Below, in pieces: positions 57,150-64,000 of a stretch of 64,000 nucleotides of DNA. Origin of the DNA: Mesorhizobium sp. B2-7-2 (lineage in GTDB: Bacteria; Pseudomonadota; Alphaproteobacteria; Rhizobiales; Rhizobiaceae); contig NZ_VFTZ01000006.1 in assembly GCF_006440775.1 (NCBI RefSeq), forward strand, positions 1 through 64,000, in the 5' to 3' direction. The position numbers and the translations under genes are program-made. The stretch's first letter is position 1. The number at the start of each line of letters is the position of its first letter. The notes beneath the pieces are model-generated. The model saw only the letters and a list, made by a program, of their open reading frames with translations. It made no database searches and was not told where the DNA came from.

Positions 57150-59141
57150 ATGACCTCGCGTGAACAACATGATCGGATGGCCAACGCGATCCGTTTCCTT
57201 TCCATGGACGCCGTCGAGAAGGCGAATTCCGGTCACCCCGGCCTGCCCATGGGCTGCGCCGACATCGCCACGGTTCTGTTCAGCCGTTTCCTGAAATTCG
57301 ACGCCAAGGCGCCGCACTGGGCTGACCGCGACCGCTTCATTCTGTCGGCCGGCCACGGCTCGATGCTGCTCTATTCGCTCCTCTACCTTACGGGCTATGA
57401 GGACATGACGATCGACCAGATCAAGAATTTCCGCCAGCTCGGCTCCAAGACCGCCGGCCATCCCGAATACGGCCATGCCGCCGGCATCGAGACCACCACC
57501 GGCCCGCTCGGCCAGGGCCTCGCCAATTCGGTCGGCTTCGCGCTCGGCGAGCGCATCATGAACGCTGCCTTCGGCAACGACCTCGTCAACCACTACACCT
57601 ATGTGCTGGCCGGCGACGGCTGCCTGATGGAAGGCGTCTCCCACGAAGCCATCGCACTGGCCGGGCACCTGAAGCTCAATAAGCTGATCGTCTTCTGGGA
57701 CAACAACAACATCTCGATCGACGGTCCGGTCTCGCTGGCCGACAACACCGACCAGGTCGCCCGCTTCCAGGCGTGCGGTTGGAACGCCAGCCACATCGAC
57801 GGCACCGATCCGGAAGCGATTGCCTATGCCATCGAGGCGGCGCGCCATTCCGACAAGCCGACGATGATCGCCTGCAAGACCACCATCGGCTTCGGCGCCC
57901 CGACCAAGGCCGGCACCAACAAGGCGCATGGCTCGCCGCTCGGCGCCGAGGAAATCGCCGGCGCACGCAAATTCTTCAACTGGGACTCGCCGCCCTTCGA
58001 GATTCCGGCCGACATCCTCGATGCCTGGCGCGCCGTCGGCACGGGTGGCGCCAAGGCCCGCGCCGACTGGGAAGGCCGCCTGGCCAAGGCCGAGCCGAAG
58101 CTCAAGGCCGAGTTCGAGCGCCGCGTCGCCGGCAAGCTGCCCTCCAATTTCGACGCCGTCATCGCCGACTACAAGAAGAAGCTGTCGGCTGACAAGCCGA
58201 AGGTCGCCACCCGCAAGTCGTCGGAGATGGCGCTGGAAGTCATCAACGGCGCGGTGCCGGAGACCATCGGCGGCTCGGCCGACCTTACCGGCTCCAACAA
58301 CACCAAGACCAGCCAGACCAAGAACATCACGCCCGAAGATTATGGCCAGCGCTATGTCCATTACGGCATTCGCGAGCACGGCATGGCGGCGGCGATCAAT
58401 GGTCTCACGCTGCATGGAGGCCTGATCGCCTATGGCGGCACCTTCCTGTGCTTCTCCGATTATGCCCGCCCGTCGATGCGCCTTGCCTCGCTGATGGGCA
58501 TCCGCTCGATCTTCGTCATGACGCATGACTCGATCGGCCTCGGCGAGGACGGCCCGACGCACCAGCCGGTCGAGCATCTGGCCGCACTTCGCGCCATCCC
58601 CAACCACAATGTCTTCCGTCCGGCCGACGCGGTCGAAACCGCCGAATGCTGGCAGATTGCGCTGGAATCCGAAAAGACGCCCTCGACGCTGGCGCTGACC
58701 CGCCAGAACCTGCCGACCGTGCGCACGGAGCACTCGGCAACGAACCTCTCCAGCCAGGGCGCCTATGAGCTGGCCGCCGCCGGCGGCGAGGCCGTGGTGA
58801 CGATCTTCGCCACCGGCTCCGAGGTCGAGATCGCGCTCGGCGCGCGCGACCTGCTGGAAAAGCACGGCCATCCGACCCGCGTCGTCTCTGTGCCCTGCTT
58901 CGAGCTGTTCGACCAGCAGAGCGAGGATTACCGCAAGAAGACCATCGGCAGCGCCAAGGTGAAGGTCGCGATCGAGGCCGGCATCCGCCAGGGCTGGGAT
59001 CACCTGATCGGCACCGACGGCATTTTCGTCGGCATGCACGGTTTTGGCGCCTCCGGCTCGATCGAGCAGCTCTATCCGCATTTCGGCATCACCGCCGAGG
59101 CCGCGGCCAAGGCGGTCGAAGCCCGCCTGCGCGGCAACTAA
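57150..59141 (+). CDS. tkt: Transketolase
   Basis: This 663 aa thiamine-diphosphate enzyme of the pentose phosphate pathway has [21 protein letters not shown] from about residue 18. The ThDP/metal motif [13 protein letters not shown] lies near 154, DNNNISIDG near 180 and [11 protein letters not shown] near 467. GGAGG lies just before ATG 57150, so in-frame codons further up are not used. It begins a tkt-gap-pgk-aldolase series. The 260 bp before it contain no gene. Confidence 0.96.
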   Translation: MTSREQHDRMANAIRFLSMDAVEKANSGHPGLPMGCADIATVLFSRFLKFDAKAPHWADRDRFILSAGHGSMLLYSLLYLTGYEDMTIDQIKNFRQLGSKTAGHPEYGHAAGIETTTGPLGQGLANSVGFALGERIMNAAFGNDLVNHYTYVLAGDGCLMEGVSHEAIALAGHLKLNKLIVFWDNNNISIDGPVSLADNTDQVARFQACGWNASHIDGTDPEAIAYAIEAARHSDKPTMIACKTTIGFGAPTKAGTNKAHGSPLGAEEIAGARKFFNWDSPPFEIPADILDAWRAVGTGGAKARADWEGRLAKAEPKLKAEFERRVAGKLPSNFDAVIADYKKKLSADKPKVATRKSSEMALEVINGAVPETIGGSADLTGSNNTKTSQTKNITPEDYGQRYVHYGIREHGMAAAINGLTLHGGLIAYGGTFLCFSDYARPSMRLASLMGIRSIFVMTHDSIGLGEDGPTHQPVEHLAALRAIPNHNVFRPADAVETAECWQIALESEKTPSTLALTRQNLPTVRTEHSATNLSSQGAYELAAAGGEAVVTIFATGSEVEIALGARDLLEKHGHPTRVVSVPCFELFDQQSEDYRKKTIGSAKVKVAIEAGIRQGWDHLIGTDGIFVGMHGFGASGSIEQLYPHFGITAEAAAKAVEARLRGN

Positions 59142-59150
59142 GAATTGGCT

Positions 59151-59186
59151 CAGCCCGGCAACATCGATTGACGCTTTGCCGGGCTG
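59151..59186 (+). terminator. Hairpin between tkt and gap
   Basis: A perfect 11 bp stem, CAGCCCGGCAA / TTGCCGGGCTG, with a 14 base loop, ten bases after the tkt stop. There is no T-run, so it may attenuate rather than fully terminate. Confidence 0.6.
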
Positions 59187-59285
59187 GACCAACCTAATCG
59201 ATTTAAATGCGACGTTCTGCGGCTGGATTCTTGCGCCTTCCGCCGTTATGACACTGCGGACCCATCCGCCCCAAGGGAGAGAACA

Positions 59286-60296
59286 ATGACCGTCAGAGTT
59301 GCCATCAACGGATTTGGCCGCATCGGCCGCAACATCCTGCGCGCCATCCATGAATCCGGCCGCAAGGACATCGACGTGGTCGCCGTCAACGACCTCGGCC
59401 CGGTCGAGACCAACGCGCACCTGTTGCGCTATGACAGCGTGCATGGCCGCTTCCCGCATGAGGTGACCGTCGACGGCGACCAGATCTCGGTCGGCAAGGA
59501 GAAGTTCAAGGTCACCGCGATCAAGGATCCGACCCAGCTGCCCTGGAAGGAGCTCGGCATCGACATCGCGCTCGAATGCACGGGCATCTTCACCGCCCGC
59601 GACAAGGCCGCCGCGCACCTGACCGCCGGCGCCAAGCGCGTGCTCGTTTCGGCCCCGGCCGAAGGCGCCGACCTCACCGTCGTCTACGGCATCAACCACG
59701 ACAAGCTGACCAAGGACCACATCGTCATCTCGAACGCGTCCTGCACCACCAACTGCCTGGCGCCGCTGGCGGCCGTGCTGCACGAGACCGTCGGCATCGA
59801 GAAGGGCATGATGACGACGATCCATTCCTATACCGGCGACCAGCCGACGCTGGACACCATGCACAAGGATCTTTACCGCGCCCGCGCCGCGGCGCTGTCG
59901 CAGATTCCGACCTCGACGGGTGCGGCCAAGGCGATCGGCCTTGTCCTGCCCGAGCTCAAGGGCAAGCTCGACGGCATTTCGATCCGCGTGCCGACCCCGA
60001 ACGTCTCGGTTGTCGACTTCAAGTTCATCGCCAAGCGCTCGACCTCCGCGCAGGAGATCAACGAAGCGGTCATCGCCGCGTCCAATGGCAAGCTGAAGGG
60101 CGTTTTGTCGGTCACTCATCACCCGAACGTGTCGATCGACTTCAACCACGACCCGCATTCCTCGATCGTGGCGCTCGACCAGACCAAGGTGATGGACGGC
60201 AACTTCGTCTCGGTGCTGTCCTGGTACGACAACGAATGGGGCTTCTCGAACCGCATGGGCGACACCGCCGTCGCCTTCGGCAAGACCATCGCCTGA
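59286..60296 (+). CDS. gap: Glyceraldehyde-3-phosphate dehydrogenase, type I
   Basis: This 336 aa protein has the NAD-binding NGFGRIGRN at residues 8-16 and the catalytic Cys153 in SNASCTTNCLAP. HSYTGDQPTLD follows near 178, and NEWGFSNRMGD lies at the end. It catalyses the reversible oxidative phosphorylation of glyceraldehyde 3-phosphate. AAGGGAGAG precedes the ATG. A strong terminator follows. Confidence 0.96.
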   Translation: MTVRVAINGFGRIGRNILRAIHESGRKDIDVVAVNDLGPVETNAHLLRYDSVHGRFPHEVTVDGDQISVGKEKFKVTAIKDPTQLPWKELGIDIALECTGIFTARDKAAAHLTAGAKRVLVSAPAEGADLTVVYGINHDKLTKDHIVISNASCTTNCLAPLAAVLHETVGIEKGMMTTIHSYTGDQPTLDTMHKDLYRARAAALSQIPTSTGAAKAIGLVLPELKGKLDGISIRVPTPNVSVVDFKFIAKRSTSAQEINEAVIAASNGKLKGVLSVTHHPNVSIDFNHDPHSSIVALDQTKVMDGNFVSVLSWYDNEWGFSNRMGDTAVAFGKTIA

Positions 60297-60319
60297 TCCG
60301 GAAGTCATCGGCAATTTGA

Positions 60320-60347
60320 AACGCCCGGCTTCGGCCGGGCGTTTTCG
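60320..60347 (+). terminator. Rho-independent terminator of gap
   Basis: A perfect 10 bp stem, AACGCCCGGC / GCCGGGCGTT, with a 4 base loop and a TTTTCGTTT tail, 23 bp after the gap stop. Confidence 0.92.
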
Positions 60348-60400
60348 TTTAAGTCTCGGCGGATCCGCGCACCATGGTGACTACCCGGAACACCAGTCGC

Positions 60401-60460
60401 GTCGTCATTCCAGAATCTGCGACGGAGCTTCGCTCCTGCTTCGCCCTGGAATGACGAAGT
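60401..60460. repeat. Family B repeat, single hairpin form
   Basis: GTCGTCATTCCAG and CTGGAATGACG arms enclose GCGACGGAGCTTCGCTCCTG. It matches the right arm of the element at 14927-15115. It lies between gap and the antiporter gene. Confidence 0.7.
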
Positions 60461-60566
60461 TTGGAAGCGCAGGCCAAAAAACCACGCTGTTGCCTTGCAC
60501 CGGTCATGTCTTCGCCCCACTCTCCCGTAAAGCCACAAACAGAGGGATTTGGAGGGGCAATAGCGG

Positions 60567-62456
60567 ATGGAGCATGCGATTTATCTCGTGACGCTGGTCG
60601 GCACGGCGCTCATTGTCGCCGCCGCGTTTTCGAGCCTGATCGCCTTCCGCTTCGGCGCTCCGTTGCTGCTGCTCTTCCTCTGCATCGGCCTTGCCACCGG
60701 CGTCGACGGCCTCGGCATCGAATTCGACAATGCGCGGCTGGCTTATTTTGCCGGCTCACTGGCATTGGCCGTCATCCTGTTCGATTCCGGTTTCGGCACG
60801 CCGCTCAACGCGCTCAGGCAAGCAGCCGGGCCGGCGCTGTCGCTAGCCACGATCGGCGTTATCCTGACCACAGCCATCTTCAGCGCCGCCGCTTCCTACG
60901 TGCTCAAGCTCAGCTGGCTAGAATCTTCCCTGCTTGGCGCCGCCGTCGCCTCCACCGACGCGGCCGCAGTGTTCTTCCTGCTGCGCGCCGGCGAGATCCA
61001 TTTGCGCGAGCGCGTGCGCGCGACGCTCGAAGTGGAATCCGGCACCAACGACCCGATCGCCATCTTCCTCACCATCACCTTGGTCGAGATCATCGCCGCG
61101 CATGCCAACCCGGAAGCCAATGTGCTGGCCACCAACCTTTTGCTCGGCTTCCTCGCCAATATGGGGCTCGGCGCCGTCATCGGCGTGCTCGGCGGTTTCG
61201 CCATCGTGCGTCTGGTCGAGCGGTTGAATCTCGATCACGGCCTGCTGCCGATCTTCGTGCTGACGCTATCGCTGATGGTGTTCGCGGCGGCCGGCGCCGT
61301 CGGCGGCTCGGGCTTCCTCGCCGTCTACCTTGCCGGACTGGTCGCCGGCAATTCCGACATACGCGCCGTCACCATCCTGAAGCGTTTCCAGGACGGCATG
61401 TCGTGGCTGGCGCAGATCATCATGTTCCTGATCCTCGGCCTGTTCGCCACGCCCTCGCAATTCCCCGAAATTCTTGTGCCTGCGATCCTGCTCGGCCTGT
61501 TTCTGATCTTCGTCGCCCGCCCGGTCGCCGTCTGGCTTTGCCTGATCCCGTTCCGGCTGCCGCGGCCAGAGGTCGCCTTCGTCTCCTGGGTCGGCCTGCG
61601 CGGCGCGGTCTCGATCCTGCTCGCCATCACGCCGCTGCTCGGCGGCCTCGAGCACGGCCGGCTGATCTTCAACGCCGCCTTCATCATCGTGCTGGTGTCG
61701 CTGGTGGTGCAGGGCTGGACGGTCGGTCCGCTGGCGCGGCGCCTCGGCCTGATCGTGCCGCCCCGTCTTGGGCCGCTGGACAAGGTGGAGCTCGAATTGC
61801 CGGGCTCGGCGCATCATGAGCTGCTCGCCTATCGCGTAGCACCCGGCAGCCCGGTGGCGCGGGGCGAGCGCATCCCGCGCTGGGCGAGACCCTCGCTGGT
61901 GCTTCGCGACGGCCGCTCGATGCGCTTTCAGGACATGGGCCGGCTGGCGGCCGGCGATCAGGTCTACATCTTCGTGCCGGACCGCTATCCGCGCCTGCTC
62001 GACAAGCTCTTCGCCAGCCGCGCCGTGGTCGATCCTGAGGATGCCGACTTCTTCGGCGCCTTTGCCGTCGATCCGGCCCGCCCCGCGGCCGAGCTGGAAG
62101 CAGCCTATGCACCGGGCCTGACCGAGGCGGAACAGAAGCTCACCGTTGCAGCGCTGATTTCGGAACGGCTCGGCGGCCATCCCGAATATGCCGACCGTGT
62201 GATGATCGGCCCGATCGAGCTGATCGTGCGCGATGTCGACGAGAAAGGCAGGATCACCGGCCTTGGCCTGTCTTTCGAGCCGACCGCGCCGGTCGCGCGC
62301 GTGCCGGTGTTCATGAGCGCTGGCGAGATCGCCGACCGCATCGCGGCGCTGATCCGCAGCCGGCGCAGACCGGCGGCGAAGCAGGCAGCCGACGACGTGC
62401 CGGTTGACACGGTGGCGCCCGCAGCGGACGGGCAGAAGGCAACCGGCGAAGGCTGA
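60567..62456 (+). CDS. K+(Na+)/H+ antiporter, CPA1 family, NhaP2/CvrA-like
   Basis: This 629 aa protein has a membrane domain of about 12 helices (residues 1-400). It carries the SLLGAAVASTDAAAVFFLLR signature near 121 with its transport aspartate and EVESGTNDP near 154. A cytoplasmic TrkA-C-like part (FQDMGRLAAGDQVYIFVP near 450) and a CorC/HlyC-like C-terminal domain (about 490-600) follow. NhaP2-type proteins expel potassium in exchange for protons. GGAGGGG precedes the ATG. It is an unrelated gene between gap and pgk. Confidence 0.9.
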   Translation: MEHAIYLVTLVGTALIVAAAFSSLIAFRFGAPLLLLFLCIGLATGVDGLGIEFDNARLAYFAGSLALAVILFDSGFGTPLNALRQAAGPALSLATIGVILTTAIFSAAASYVLKLSWLESSLLGAAVASTDAAAVFFLLRAGEIHLRERVRATLEVESGTNDPIAIFLTITLVEIIAAHANPEANVLATNLLLGFLANMGLGAVIGVLGGFAIVRLVERLNLDHGLLPIFVLTLSLMVFAAAGAVGGSGFLAVYLAGLVAGNSDIRAVTILKRFQDGMSWLAQIIMFLILGLFATPSQFPEILVPAILLGLFLIFVARPVAVWLCLIPFRLPRPEVAFVSWVGLRGAVSILLAITPLLGGLEHGRLIFNAAFIIVLVSLVVQGWTVGPLARRLGLIVPPRLGPLDKVELELPGSAHHELLAYRVAPGSPVARGERIPRWARPSLVLRDGRSMRFQDMGRLAAGDQVYIFVPDRYPRLLDKLFASRAVVDPEDADFFGAFAVDPARPAAELEAAYAPGLTEAEQKLTVAALISERLGGHPEYADRVMIGPIELIVRDVDEKGRITGLGLSFEPTAPVARVPVFMSAGEIADRIAALIRSRRRPAAKQAADDVPVDTVAPAADGQKATGEG

Positions 62457-62547
62457 TGTCTCACGGCGACATCATTTTTGCGCGCGCGCCATCGACGCGG
62501 CCCTTGCATCGTCTTCCGCGCCGAGTAAGGTCGCCGCGTTTTCGCTA

Positions 62548-62602
62548 GAGCAATTTCAGGAAAAGTGTGGGCGGGTTTCCGTCCGGATTGCGTCAAGGCA
62601 CT
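62548..62602. repeat. Dispersed repeat, family C
   Basis: GAGCAATTTCAGGAAAAGTG is followed by GGGTTTCCGTCCGGATTGCG and a short tail, a close match to the block order at 9946. It ends 14 bases before the pgk start codon, so it forms the pgk leader. Confidence 0.7.
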
Positions 62603-62616
62603 AGGAAGGAACGACC

Positions 62617-63813
<1,197 letters not shown>

Positions 63814-63930
63814 ACAGTCCGAGCCCAGGCAAAGCCCGCGCGGCTTTCAATCGATTCTAGCTTTCCGGCGTCATTCCTTTGGCGGTAGTGTTCTGCCGGC
63901 GCGGAATAAACGCAGCGTAGGAGAGCACCC

Positions 63931-64000
63931 ATGAGCGAACGTCTCGAAGATATCGCCGCCGCTATGGTGAGCGGCGGCAAGGGCCTTTTGGCCGCCGATG
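63931..64000 (+). CDS. Class I fructose-bisphosphate aldolase, N-terminal fragment
   Basis: The window ends after 23 codons. The visible start MSERLEDIAAAMVSGGKG, then LLAAD, matches the N-terminus of class I (Schiff-base) fructose-bisphosphate aldolases. GGAGAG lies before the ATG. The position after tkt-gap-pgk fits. The catalytic lysine lies beyond the window. Confidence 0.8.
   Translation, partial: MSERLEDIAAAMVSGGKGLLAAD

Noticed and set aside
57069..60314. Open frame of over 1000 codons on the minus strand opposite tkt and gap
   Set aside because: It is antisense to two certain genes, with composition (Arg, Gly, Asp, His, Ala rich) typical of high-GC frame shadows and no recognisable domain or ribosome site.

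Overview
The window looks like chromosomal DNA of a high-GC alphaproteobacterium of the order Hyphomicrobiales, most likely a Mesorhizobium or close relative. This is inferred, not proven. The reasons are the PhyR-NepR-EcfG stress module with HWE-family kinases, PotD-like and xylose-type ABC systems, a zapA-DUF4164 pair beside tkt-gap-pgk, and several palindromic intergenic repeat families of the kind common in that group. There is no rRNA, transposase, prophage or CRISPR array. One tRNA (Glu, CTC) is present.

Layout. (1) 0.1-14.9 kb: an amine import and catabolism locus. It holds a class III aminotransferase, a potBCA-like permease/ATPase set, an FAD amine oxidase, two paralogous PotD-like binding proteins, a BetI-like TetR regulator, a methyltransferase resembling phosphoethanolamine N-methyltransferases, two FAD oxidoreductases, a GcvT-like folate-dependent protein and a small unknown protein. 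The same dyad, TTGAA-N6-TTCAA, lies in both divergent promoter regions of this locus. (2) 15.2-20.1 kb: an M19 dipeptidase, an mhqED-like dioxygenase-hydrolase pair with a GNAT protein, and a sulfatase that ends inside a heptanucleotide tandem repeat. (3) 20.2-31.2 kb: a general stress response island. It contains nepR-ecfG and phyR, two HWE kinases, a single-domain response regulator, a Crp-like regulator, and envelope or small membrane proteins. Nine sites matching the EcfG promoter (GGAAC, 16-17 bp, CGTT) precede nine transcription units within 7.6 kb.

(4) 31.3-37.9 kb: a CHASE-HWE kinase, a xylose-type ABC transporter and a divergent ROK regulator. (5) 38.1-43.3 kb: pstSCAB-phoU-phoB with three tandem Pho-box repeats upstream of pstS. 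No phoR lies next to it. (6) 43.8-50.3 kb: a hybrid histidine kinase with four PAS domains, small exported proteins, a glutathione S-transferase with a histone-like Lys/Ala tail, and a VOC protein. (7) 50.3-52.0 kb: an AT-richer patch with a HigB/HigA-type toxin-antitoxin pair next to tRNA-Glu. (8) 52.1-64 kb: housekeeping genes: rluD, rpoH, a 1-Cys peroxiredoxin, zapA, DUF4164, tkt, gap, a CPA1 antiporter, pgk and the start of a class I aldolase.

The two parts that best repay attention are the putative BetI-like amine regulon and the dense cluster of EcfG promoters. Both rest on motifs read directly from the sequence. The functions assigned to their target genes are inference.
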